Assembly: GCF_003073045.1 (NCBI RefSeq)
Contig: NC_037590.1
Coordinates: 38,742,751 to 38,806,750 of the forward strand
Direction of reading: 5' to 3'
DNA: 64,000 nucleotides
From: Pomacea canaliculata
Lineage: Eukaryota; Mollusca; Gastropoda; Architaenioglossa; Ampullariidae
Shown: positions 24,402 to 36,243 of the stretch, one piece after another
Numbering within the stretch: the first letter of the stretch is position 1
Layout: each line of letters opens with the position of its first letter
Program-made: the position numbers and the translations under genes
Notes under the pieces: generated by a model
Told to the model about the DNA's origin: nothing
The model's input: the letters and a program-made list of their open reading frames with translations, nothing else
Database searches by the model: none

Positions 24402-25307
24402 TAGTATAAGCTTGTGCTATCCATCCCCCTTTTGGAAAGCCAGAATGGGGAGCCGTGACGTTACAGCGGGAAGCGGCCATCTTGGCGAAAGTCTCTATGG
24501 GGAAGGTTATCTTGGTGAGGTCACATCCGTTGTGGCTATTTTGGTGATGTAATATCCGTGCCCCCTAATGACCTTATCTTACCAAAAAATGACTCGCCCC
24601 TTGTTATCCCACGTGTGGTTGTTGCTGAGACCCCCTTTAGTGTGGGAAAATGTCTGCATTGAAAGAGCCCGTTTCGTCAAAGCTTAGAAAAGTGTATACT
24701 TTAATCAACTTTGTCCACCAGTCGCCACGAGGAGGCAGGGCTCTGTTTGACTGGTAAAAATATTTTTGAGGCATAGAGAACAAGAAAACTGTTATCACAG
24801 TTTTGAAGATATATCACAGTCTAAACGGGAGCAGCACTCTCAAATGTCTAACGGGACGGTAGTCACCTCATCGTCGAGCACCTTTTGCTTGATGTACAGA
24901 TATGACAATAAATTTCTATGTTGCTGGTAGGTAGACATAGATTTACCATCTGTTTTAAAACCAGTGTTGCATCCACCACTGGTTTATTGTGTTTATAAAA
25001 CGTGTTTGAAATTGTTGTGATCAAGTTGATTTTGGTGTTTGTTTAGACTTTAGACCCTTGGTGCTAAGTTTTTGCGTGTAAACCGAAACAAATGTAAGTT
25101 TTGCTGCAGAGGAGCCACCACCAAAATGGCCGCAACGGATGTGACCTTTTCAAAATGGCCGCTCCGGATATGACATCACCAAAATGGCCGCAACGGATGC
25201 GTTCTCATCAAGATGGCCGCCCCCATAGAGACTTCCGCCAATATAGCCGCTTCTGGCTGTTACGTCACCGCTCCCAAATGGGGGATGGATAGCACATGCC
25301 TATACTA
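24402..25307. mobile_element. ~0.9-kb DNA element with long inverted repeats
   Basis: The left arm (24402 to about 24560) and the reverse complement of the right arm (25307 back to about 25130) match closely: both start tagtata, continue with 'tgtgctatccatccccc', then 'gtgacgt.aca', 'gaagcggc.at.ttggcg.aagtctctatgggg' and repeated 'ggccattttggtga' blocks. Outermost bases may include a TA duplication. The interior (24570-25090) has no transposase. It looks like a non-autonomous foldback or MITE-like transposon. The arms carry CRE-like TGACGTAA and repeated ATGGCCGC words. Confidence 0.75.
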
Positions 25308-26973
25308 TTATCATTCTATTCCTCTCAAAGCGGGAAATAGTCATTTCTCTAGTGTGTATTTGGTTACTTTATTTAGGGTGACGAACCTTTAAAACTTGAG
25401 ACAGCTTACACATGTAAAGTACCATATATTAGCATACTACGCGCGTTCGTGTGTGTGTGTGTGTTTGCATGCGCTCACACATGTGAGTGTATGAGTGTAT
25501 GCTTCTGAGAGAAAGAGAGCAGTTATTTTAGTAAAGAGTCGCTCTGTTTTTGTAACATCTATTGTTTTGTTTTTTTAATTTTAAAAAATGGGATGCGAGA
25601 AATGAAAGAAGAGGGAGAGAGTATGTAATGTACTGATATGCTATCTTATAATATCGAGCTGAGAGGAGAGATGGAAGAGAGTATAAAAACCAAAAGTATG
25701 TTCCTTCATCGCAATCCTTGGGAAAAGAAATATTTCTCTCAAAGTGCTTCACTTCCTTTCAATTATATATTTATTTTGAGACTTGGTTTTGGAGTAAAGA
25801 GTTACTCTTTCGCGCTGCCTACCATTTATTTATGAAGCTTCAGTATATTTGTTTACAGCCAAGATGTGTATGTACATATTTATTTACCTGAAGCTTAGCA
25901 ATACAACAAATAATCCTGCTTCAGCGTGTGTTGAAAACTTATAAAAAATGCAACACAAGAAATAGTAAGATATATTCACACACACACACCTTTTTAAAAA
26001 TGAATTTCTGTCACTATCACACATTTGATGAATACATTTAGTCCACATGCACACACTGCGGAATCTTTCTCTGTCCTCCATATCTCTCACACATACGCAC
26101 AGGCAAACATACACCAGGCACCATCCTCACTCCACCTCCACCCCTAGACCCCCCTTCCTATTTACTTCACAGCCTTGGCACAAAATAATAATAAGCACAG
26201 TACACAGCTAATTCTAACCGACATCGAACTGCACTACATTATATGTAACAATCCAAATCTCTAGACTTTCTTTACTTTTTCTGCGATGTGAATTGTTTGA
26301 GGAAGTATTGTTAAAGATTTTAAACTTTACTACAATAACCGAAATTATTTGGAGGACTATACTAACACACCCTGTCTACCACCGACATAAGGTGAACCAG
26401 GAACATAACAAGGCAAGGGAGACAATCGCTATGCTAGTTATTGAACTATCATGGCGATGGTAAAATCACTTCCTAGGTAGCAAAAAAAAAAAAAAGAAAA
26501 AAAAAAAAAGAAATGGAGGTTGATGTGCTAATCGACGATTGTCTTAGAGGTAATGGGCAACATTGAATGAAGAGGCTCAACCGCTCATACGAAGAGTACA
26601 AAAATATCTGTGCTTCCTGATATTGTAGCTTTACATGATAAAGGCAGAAGAGACAGACTTGAGTGTAGTGCGCAGCTTAGCTTAGTTAAATCTTAGAGAT
26701 GGCTATACTTAGCTAAAATTTTGCCTTTAAGAAGGGAGTGCTAGAGTAGGTGAGGTGTCACGTGACAAAAATGGTTGCAGTGAGATGTATTTCACGTACG
26801 TGCAACCGTACAACGAGTAAGAAGTTTTTTTTTTTTTTTTTTTTAAGTTTGCCTGTGCTTAAGAGCACTTATCAGCGGTGTTAAACTGCTTTTTGAGTTT
26901 TCATTTCGGGAAGAAAAACACTTTGTCCAGTTTTTCGTCTCTATCAACTATCTACAAGTCCATGGTTTTTGTT

Positions 26974-27004
<31 letters not shown>

Positions 27005-27098
27005 TTTTTTGTTTTTTTTTTTTGCTAATTCGGCCTGCAAGGTCCCTTTAGTTTTACTAACTGTCCAAATTTATCTTCTCAGTAGCCCCATTGACTCG
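25308..27098. other. Intergenic DNA and bZIP-C 3' UTR side, with homopolymers
   Basis: Contains A-rich tracts at about 26480-26512, a T run at about 26826-26844 and a T-rich tract at about 26960-27025. The last 200 bp probably belong to the C 3' UTR. No other gene was recognised. Confidence 0.45.
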
Positions 27099-29950
27099 CT
27101 ATGAGATGGACGCTGAGTCGAGGACCTCCATGCTGTTGTACTTCAAGTATTCCATTATCTGTGTCGTGCTCATGGACATCAGCACCTCTCCCGACTCAGT
27201 CTCTGTTCCTCCAAGTAACCCCATGCTCGGTTCGTCTGAACCCCAGCCATTGCTGTTCGTCTGGTCAACGGGCTGCAGGTTGACAGGGGTGTCGCTTTGG
27301 GTTGCAAAGTGTACCCCGGGAACATGCTGCATCGGGATGTTCACCAGAGTCGTGAAAGTCTTCGGCAACGGCAAGGATGTTTGTCGGGTCACTTCAGTGG
27401 AAGGCGAAGCGGTCGCACTTAGGTCACCAGGGGTGTCCTGCTTGGTCGACCGCTGTGAGTGTAGAAGGGTGCCAAAGGGTTGTCCAGTCGTCGTCATGCT
27501 TACGTCATCCTGCGAAACGGGTTTGCTAAAGGATTGAATGCTCTCGTTGGCGAAGAGCGTGGCAGGAGTCTCGCGCTGACTCGCGCAAGCAGTACGAGAG
27601 AATGTGGACTTTGTGGACCCGAACGCTGCTTCCCGCAACTTCACGGCAGGTAAGATGTCGTCATATGATGGAACTCTCACTTCCGTTGGTGCACGCGGCC
27701 CGTTGGAAAGGTTTAGATCACACTGTTGTTGTTTTGGCTGCTGGTGGTGGTGGTGCTGCTGCTGCGGATAGCCCACCATCCTTGAGGTCACATCAGCTGA
27801 AGACGTCTGAGCAAAAACGGACTGTGATGTTTGAGGTGGCCTGCTCATTGGATTCTTCATCAGCGAACCCACCTTGGCACTGGAAGTCACAAAGGTCGAG
27901 CTTGTGCTGTTCGCTTCAATTAGCCCAGGCGCCCCAGGCCGAATTTTCAGCTGGGTCTGTCCTGGAAGACTGTCAGAACTGCGAACACCAGATCGTTCTA
28001 CGGTTTGCAGGTATGCCATTAAAGCCCTGATCTTTGCCTCGCTTTGCTTCTCGCCAGCTACCTTTTCTTGGGTTTCCCACATCTGTCTCGAGCTGCCAGC
28101 GACCTTCTCAACATTGCACGTAACTTTCGCTGGCACCTCCTTCTTGACGAGGGGATCGTTCGACAGGTTGCAGGAGGGCAGGACCTGAAAGTCCTGTGGC
28201 TCAGTCTTGATCGACCGAGAGACTGCATCTACGGCAAGGAACTGCAGGTTGCTCTGCAAGCTTTTGCCTTGAAGCATATTCATGAGATCTTTCTTCACGC
28301 GCTGCACGTGCTCTTCCTCGGCATCCTCCTCGGTTTTGATGGTGATGTGGGTATCAGCCTCATCTTTTGTTACATTTTTCATGACGCTGAGAATGTCATC
28401 CATGGTGTCCAGCCTCTGGCAGTTGTCGTCTTCCAGTGTGGGATCCGAAACGAAGTTGCTACTCTCAGTGTTCGTAGAAGAATTGTGGAACAATGGGGCT
28501 ACGATGTTCTGTTTGATACCAGAAACTACCGGCTGCTGCTGCTGCTGAGGAGGATGTAGTTGCTCCTGCATTAGGTATTGTGGCAGCGGTTGTTGTTGTT
28601 GTTGTTGCGGCTGCTGCTGTTGGTGCTGTTGTTGTTTCTTTTGCTGCTGCTGGACAAGCTCGATCTTTTGCATGAGCGTTACATACTGGCTGTGTTCCAA
28701 GGCCAGGGTCTTAATAGACCCATCCTTATTTCTCACCCTGATGTGGTGAATCTCTGAAGCCTGCTTTGTCACGTTGGTATGGTTTACTTTTGGACAGCAC
28801 ATGCCGTGTGCTGTAGACCTTTCAGTAGAAGCACACTGCCAGGCAGCGTCAACATGCAAGCCAGGAGTGGGCACTGGGGGGAGAGTTAAAGCCTGCTCAC
28901 CACCATAAGAGGTGGGAAGAGAAGCAGGTGGGGGGCGAGGACTGACACTAGGAGCCGGACTGGTGCTGGGGGCAGGGCTAGTGCTGGAGGCTGAGCTCGG
29001 CGCTGGGGAAGAGACCTGCGGCGGTGGGTGGGATGCTTCAGCATGCAGGACATCCTCGAGGTCGTACGGGGTTTGAAAGTGGGGCACGGAGCAGCCGTGG
29101 AGTTTGTGCTGCTCGATCTCCTGCTGGTAAGTGCGACACTTTTGAATCAGCTCCTCCTTCTCTTCTGCCAGCTGCCGATTCTCCTGCTCCAGCTGTTCGT
29201 TCCTCTGATCACACCACAGACATTGAAACGTGAGTCATTAACAGTTACTTTCCATGATACAGCGTCTTAACGAAAACACACACACACACACACACAAAAT
29301 AAAAACAAACGAAAACAAACAAACAAACCGACGTACATATGTCAGTATACAACGAAACATATATTTTTCCATTTTCTAATCTTGAGACCTGGGGAATCGT
29401 GTCGTTGACCAGAACAGTTGTATTTCCATCAGCCAGTAACAAATTAACTCTAGTCATTGAAGGTCTTACTATGGTCATCTTCAATTCGATCTTGTCATAG
29501 ACAAGTTTGCAATTGTTACATGCAAATTTATTCAGGTCATTAATAACAAACCATACCTTGGTCAATTCTTCCGTTTGTTGCAATTTCTTTTCACGACATC
29601 TTTTAGCAGCTTCTCGGTTTTTCTGGCGCTTCAGTTCTTGCTGGTCATCGAGAGGTTCCTGAACAAACCATAATTTTTGTCAATATTTGTTCATGGATCA
29701 ACCTGTCTGTTTATTATCCCTCTGCTTGTTCGCCTCTCCCTTCTCTCGTTCTGTGTGGGTGTGTGTTATATTATACATGTGTGTGTGGTGGTGGATGTCA
29801 GACGAGCACACAAGTCACACACCCACATACCTCTTTGATCTTCCGCTTCCGTGATGAGGTTTGTTTGCTGGAGCTGCTGCTGCTGCTGTCGTCGTCGCTA
29901 GGCTCATTTCCCCACTGAGGTAATCCTGTCGTGGTGCTCTGATCCGACAT
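27099..29950 (-). CDS. Large bZIP transcription factor C, Gln/Pro/Ser-rich, three coding exons
   Basis: The coding exons are 29950-29831 (40 codons), 29658-29557 (34 codons) and 29204-27099 (701 codons plus stop), all in phase 0, giving about 775 residues. Exon 1 (MSDQSTTTGLPQW) is acidic and Ser-rich and ends in a basic SRKRKIKE. Exon 2 holds the basic region NREAAKRCREKK. Exon 3 starts with the zipper and ends it with EIEQHKLHGC. Then come a Pro/Ser stretch (about 120-175), the A-like module at about 224-255 (IHHIRVRNKDGSIKTLAL, QYVTLM), a Gln-rich tract at about 256-298, and SUMO-type sites (IKTE twice, VKKE). This is a typical activator layout. It is the paralogue of bZIP-A, twice as long. 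An acceptor before the start implies a 5' non-coding exon. Confidence 0.92.
28539..28660 (-). repeat. Gln-coding CAG/CAA tract in bZIP-C
   Basis: A mixed CAG/CAA run encodes a Gln-rich domain of about 40 residues. Purely coding and in frame. Such tracts are often length-variable and act as transactivation segments. Confidence 0.85.
29205..29556 (-). other. bZIP-C intron 2 with a CA microsatellite
   Basis: This 352-nt intron between the basic-region and zipper exons holds a (CA)n run at about 29275-29297. Open frames across it are read-through of the flanking exon. Confidence 0.7.
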
Positions 29951-32900
29951 TTGCGTCGGCTCGGTGATCACTGCAAGAACAAATACGATAACTAAAGAAC
30001 CAGAAAAATTATGATATGGTTCCTTGTGATCATGACCTGTTGATACCGCTACCCTCTCTTCCGTAAATTCTTGGTCAATAATTTCTAGAACACTTCTTTA
30101 TCCAGTTCACTCTTTAACAGGTCGCATGTATAAACACGAAAACGAAAATGAAATCGCATACATTTTTCGTTTTGTCGAAACCAAAACTAAAAAAAAAACG
30201 CAGGATAAATTTCCGGTATTGCAGTGAGGAAAAAAAACCCGGAAATGATATTATAAAATATAAAGGTAAGTTAGGGAGGGAATCAATACCGGAGACCTAT
30301 CTGACCCTGTTTGACCACATGTCATTCCCTGTCCCAGGTGTAACTGGGGATTTTTATATTCTGTACTTCTTCTCCACCTAACACCCTAGAAAATTAACAT
30401 GTCCATAATTATATGCATTGTATATTTGTGTATAGATTAATATGTATATGTTATTGTCCCGGTAGAGAGAGACCGAAAAAAGAGTAAAAAGTGTGAAAAT
30501 TTGTCGAAGGTTAATGGAGACCGGAGACGTACAGGTGTGTAGAAGGAGGCTACTATAAAAACGACGGAAAATGACCGAAATTCTGCTTCTTTTGAAAACT
30601 TGTTTTTATTAAATTTGTTGATCTGTGTCCGCAAGGACGTGTATATAATGCGAATTAGTGATGTCTGCGAGGATGAGATGCCGAGAGAAACTAAGGGAAA
30701 TAACCGCGTCACCAACATCCAACAACAGTACAGAGCACTGCGGACTCTCCCTCTTCCGCGAATAGGTGGAAAACCCACAATCTATTTATAGTAACAGAGT
30801 GACTAGACTAATCTACTCCTCCATAGTTCCGTTACGATTAGAATAAAATATCTACATAAGCCTATAAATAGTAAATAATTTACATTTATTTGCATATTAC
30901 TTATTTACTTACAAGAGACGTGAGTGCTATCTCATACAAATAAAGATTAACTCCTTATATATTTACAACAAAATAGCGTAGATAGAGATAAAAGACTTAT
31001 TTTCTTTTGATGTCTGAACAAAGAAGATAACCTCGGTTTGACGTTTCAAACGCTTACTTTTTATCTGCTAAACCCGTCTCATACAGTAAAGATAGTGATT
31101 GACACTAATATATAGACTACATTTGTTATTGATTGAGCATAATTGACGATACTGAGAAGAACAACTAATATATGCATATATATATAGTTCTTGTCCCTAT
31201 CGAAGGAATTAGTGAATAATGTCGCTGAGTAGAATTTGTTTCGGTAAAAGCAAAACAGCAAACCTATAACTGCTTTGTAGTTGTTCGTGGTAAATTACAT
31301 AAAGTTGATAGGTGTATTAGTTTCGTAATGTAATTTTAGGTAGTGGTGTCCTTTTATGTCTTGGTATAACTTTGTTATATTTTAGTTTAGTACCTCATAC
31401 TTGAGTCCCATTCTGTAGTCAGTCCCCAGTTTTTTGTTACAAAACTGTAAATGATTCAATACTTGTTACAGGAGAATCTATACGAATTAATACATACGTT
31501 ACATAGTTCATGACGGACATATACCACAAACATGGATATGCATAGTAAGATGATGAAGTCTCAGGCACATTAACAAGTGAATTAAAACAAATATCAAAGA
31601 CAACTTACCCATTCTTAGGTCCACCCAATTTGCCAGAGTTAATTACAGCTGTGGTGTGTCTGTGTGGAAATAAGTTAATGACCTTGTTGATGCAATGACT
31701 TATTAAGTAGAATGAGACCACATCTGCTCAAGAGGCAACTACGGTTTCGACTGTGGAAAGATCATCACAGGCGTCGACGTAGTTAAATCGAAGTGTGTTA
31801 TATTTAGTAAGGGATTTCTCCGATTCTATTCCAAGAATAAGATCCGCCTCCCTTATATCGTCTACTCAACGGAAGTATGAGGCAGTGAGCTAAATTTAGC
31901 ATTTTTCTCGTTTACTTTCCCTTTCTTCCTAAAACAATGAAGAGAACAACGAATATCTAAAAAAGGTAGGGCTACTGGGAATGCCCGAATGAGCGGAGAT
32001 TTCCGCAGACAGAAAACGTAAATTCCTGTTGAAATATCACCTACTGTCTAGAAGATTTGCCTTGAAAATGTGGGTGCACATTCGATTCGTTTATTACACA
32101 TATATTTTCTTACCTTTGAGAAATGTTTATCGTCTGTTGTTTATGCATTATAGACTCCATCCATCCTTAATTTGGTTTACTTTGTTTCGTCACCTTGAAC
32201 GAAATTTTTTAATAAAAGCTCTAAAATACCACAAATAATACAAACTAAATTTCTCATTGTTTAAGAGAAAAAAAGTGTTTATAAATTGTTTTCATCCAGT
32301 AACAAATTATTACAGCTATAATAAATTAATGTATAAATTATTTCGAGCATGAATGTTTCCTGTTTCCAGAAATAGAACTACTTATGACACGACAGTGGAA
32401 ATCCCCTCGGGCTAAAAATGATTCTGTAGCTGCCAAGGCATGCAAGAATTTCCGATATTACAAATGCATGACTCGACTCTATTCTTGTCTATGATTCGAC
32501 TCTTTACATTGCATCTCCAGTCGGCTTGAGAATCAGTTTGGCAGAAGGCTCAAAGCAAGGTAGACATTCGTTTTACCTCTTTTTTTCCTTCTTTTGCACC
32601 TGAATTTTGTATGCACTAGAATCACACACGATTTAGATAACACGTATGTTTTGATTTTAATAAATATTAATATATTTTTCCTCTACCTTTGATGAGCAAT
32701 GGCGTATAGCACGACAGCCATGTTGCCGTTGTCCCTCCTCTGTAAACCTCATGTCCCCGCTAGGCATAACAACAAGAAATCAACATGTATGAATAGACTA
32801 TTTTTACTGTATTCTCTTATTAATCCCGTTTTCACATTTGGAAGCAATGGTTTATTTCTGAGAGTGCTTCCAAGAGTAACCCTTATCTCTGGAACGATAT

Positions 32901-33470
32901 TAATTCATAAAACCTTATTAGGTAGAGATGTTCTTGACATGAAAATATTTAGAAAAACGTTCTCTGCTAAACAACAGAATGTGTCAAGACAACAAGAGTC
33001 CCATAAAATACAAGTTTGTCAAACTCAAAAGATAATAGCTTAAAGCATGGAAACATGAAAATCAGACAGATTTTCCAAGTGATTGACTTATAAAAAGGTG
33101 ATTTCTTTTTTAAGGAAGCCCCCATGTGTAAAAGCAATTAAGTTGATAGTTTTCGCAACATTTTGATAGTTGGTAATAAAGCAGACATGTTTACAATTAT
33201 ATTTTCATTTCTATACAATCATTGCAGTATCATTCTCAACATTCCTCCCACTGCTGTTTTGACTGAATACCTGTAGCTATATATCATACACAGATTTCCT
33301 CCCCAGTTCAATTCTGTACAAACTTGCAGACAAATATTTTCTTTCTTGGTTTAGAGTTCCACTGGCGTCTGAAGCGATTCATCAAAAGGTTAAAGTCACA
33401 AACTTCTTGTTGTTGTGAAAGAAACTACTAAAGACTACAGATTACACAACAGTTTTGTGTCTACGCCACC
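29951..33470. other. Divergent gap between bZIP-C and bZIP-D
   Basis: AT-rich 3.5-kb gap between head-to-head genes. It should hold the C 5' exon(s), both promoters and the D leader (about the last 100 bp, with no upstream ATG in the final 90 bp). Half-CRE words TGACGT occur (for example about 31039), but no perfect CRE was seen. Frames at 30437-30791 and 32699-33043 are unsupported. Confidence 0.45.
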
Positions 33471-36243
33471 ATGTGTGACGGAAAAGACAAACTTCGACAG
33501 AGACTGAAAGAAAAGAGGGTCAACGAAGGTTTGGGAGATATACCGGATGATCTATTCGAGAAGAAACCTCGTCACGAAGTAAGTCAAACAAAAAGCTTTA
33601 AAGTCTTCGATCTTGAATTTCTGTCATGTGACTGGGCAGTGGTCAAAACGAGATTTAATTTGTTCAAAAGGATGTGTCTGAATAACAGTAATTTGTATAA
33701 AACTAATCACAATATTGGTCACTTAAAAAATGTTTATTCTAATAGAATTATATCGTTCGTAAACACACAGATTTTTCTTTTTGCGTTTGGTCTGTTCCTT
33801 TTGATTTCTGTAGTTATGCAAAAAAAAAGTTTCAGTTTAATGCGGTCTATAATGACAGCAAATAAAGAAAGATCAAAGCATGTGCTTGGCACTGCCATAT
33901 ATACAGTCATATAACATACAATTGCTAGGTAACACTGCCACACTACTCACACACACACTCTACTCATTTACTCACCTTTTGGCTAAATGTTTCAGATGAC
34001 CCAAGAAGAGAAAACCAAGACTGCAGAAAGACGAAAGAAAAACAAAGAAGCTGCAGAAAAAAGCCGAAAGAGGAAAAAGGAGGAATTTGAACGACTTCAG
34101 CTGGTATGTATTCGCAAGAAATATCTTTTAATAACGAGGTTGTAATGCTGCGGTGTTTTTTTCCCAGACACCGATCGCATCTTCTGTCTTTATGGTTAAC
34201 ATATGTCCTCTGGATGAAGTAATATATATGATGACAATTAGGACTTTCATATATGTCAGTAAAGATAACTCTCAGAAATTTTACTCTTGTGCAAATGCGT
34301 CAATAATAGGTAATGTCCTCCAGAAAAAAAAAGAAAAATTCTATAAGGGAAAAAAAAGGAAACAAATGCTAAACAAATATGTGGAAAATAATGATTTTGC
34401 ATACACGACACTTCTTGAAAAAGCACGAACTTGTGACTTGTTTTGTATTTTAATAATAATAAATAATAATATTTTTATTTTTATTGCTCTTTTGTCAACC
34501 ATTAAAGGTGGGCTCAAAGCTCTTTACTAAAATACACACAAATATAATAAGAATGGATGCTGGTCTAAAAGACAGTTGTAGAATCGCTGTATATTTGTGA
34601 CCTTCCCCTATCACAGTCTGTAGTCAGTCAGATTAGTCTGAGCGGCAAATATTTCACTGAGCTTCCTGGAGGAACATGATGTCAATTATTGCAGACTGGT
34701 CTTTACTCCAAGCAAAGCTTGCTGTGATAGGTCGACATTGTGAAGCAGCTGTAGGAAGGCAATCAGAGTTTGAGGTCGACACTGCCGATACACAGACCTC
34801 ACATCTAAGTAATGAGAAGATGGCGCAGATGTGACAGTAGAAATAAAACGGCAGAGGAAAAAGATGAAAAGTGGCGCAGACACAGAAATCCATTCACGAA
34901 CGTAGCAAATATCGTAACAGATGTACTGATGAACACTAGACACAAAACTTCACGCAGATCAACTGACAAGTAAGAAAAGTGAGTGAGAGGAGTCACCCTC
35001 CAGCCAGTTAGGCGAAATGACATCATTCCCTTCATTTTAAACTGAGAACATTTCTGCTAGAAAATATTAAATTGATAAACCCAGAAAATAATATAAAGGA
35101 AAAATAGGAGAGTAACTAAAATAATATTTTTTTTTCCAGGAGAACGACCAGTTGACGCAAGATAAATGCGATCTAACAGCACTAATCCAATCACTGAAGG
35201 ATAAACTGCAAGAGCAGAGACAGACTAACGAGAGACTGCAGCTGACCAACGAGAGCCTGAAGCGATGGATCGCCAAGAGGGCAAACGAACTGGGACTGGG
35301 GAAGCATTTCTACAAAGACCTCAAGAACAAACAACAGAAGCACCAGCACAGTACAGCGCACGACGCCGGCGACAGCATGGACTCCAGCGACTCCGTCCTT
35401 CGCGGGGATCCGTCCTTTGGAAGCCACAGTTTACAATCCGACAAAGACAATGGCAATACGAGGCTGCAGGCGTCTCCTAGGACAATGAGCTCAACCGATG
35501 CTCTTCCTGCTTCGCCGGGAAACGCGGAAAGCCCTACCCACGTAAGCTCCGCCTCCGCGCGAGATCTCCCAGCATCCTGTATCACAGAGCCGTCTGACGT
35601 GTCGTCCACGTACAACAACGTCCCGCACGAACCAAGATCCCCCGACCAAACTTGCGATGGTGAGCAGATTGTGGTGAGCGGCCACGTAGAGCATGGTGAG
35701 CAAGGCGATGTATACTATGAACATGTAGGCGAAGAAGAAGTGGTGTACCTGACACCTGGCACCATACTAGTAGTGCACGACGATCCACAGGTGCCGTCGG
35801 TGACCAGCAGCTCCTCTCCGCAACACCCGGAGGGGTCAGAGGTCGTCAGCAGCATCTCGAAGGCCATGGCAGTTCTCAACGGGGACGTTGGTGACGCCGT
35901 GGCCAGCACCGTTAATGTCAGCAGCGCCAGTCACGTTGACACAGAGGTCGCCATCGAGACTCTACTAAGGCAAGGCTATAAAGTCGAGATGCCGAGTGCA
36001 GGAGTTCTTAGGAAGAGCGGGAAGAGAGAAGCCCACGGTGAGGAGAATGTCGTCCAGGTGGAGCTGGACCACAACTACAGGACTGTCCCAGTGGGCCTGG
36101 CTCCCCAGCTTCCTGCCACCACAGGCGTGGGGGCTGCTCCCCCCGGGACCGGGGTGCAAGTGACGGCTGGTTCTCAACAGTTTCGCATGATTCCGATCAG
36201 TGAGAGCCAGTACTTAACTCTCAACATGCCGGTCACAGTGTGA
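33471..36243 (+). CDS. bZIP transcription factor D, three coding exons
   Basis: The coding exons are 33471-33578 (36 codons), 33996-34103 (36 codons) and 35140-36243 (367 codons plus stop), in phase 0, giving about 439 residues. The start has a strong context (gccaccATG). Exon 1 (MCDGKDKLRQRLKEKR) matches exon 1 of B. Exon 2 holds the basic region NKEAAEKSRKRKKEEF. Exon 3 carries the zipper (ENDQLTQDKCDL), then LKRWIAKRANELGL, a long Ser/Asp-rich middle, VVYLTPGTILVV, and AIETLLRQGYKVEMP. Beyond the point where B ends, D has about 80 more residues, finishing in RMIPISESQYLTLNMPVTV. It is the paralogue of B; the expected role is a nuclear DNA-binding dimer. Codon use is GC-richer than in B. 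Confidence 0.92.
34104..35139 (+). other. bZIP-D intron 2
   Basis: 1036-nt intron in the same place as the 437-nt intron of bZIP-B. Frames inside it, such as 34153-34530, are not coding as far as can be seen. Confidence 0.7.

Noticed and set aside
28044-28559. 171-aa plus-strand frame and its neighbours over 27091-29270
   Set aside because: Antisense shadows of the long GC-richer bZIP-C exon; no splice or domain support.
33471-33914. 147-aa frame at the start of bZIP-D
   Set aside because: Only the first 36 codons are coding; the rest is intron read-through after a GTAAGT donor at 33579.
35310-36177. Minus-strand frames over bZIP-D exon 3
   Set aside because: Antisense shadows of a real coding exon.
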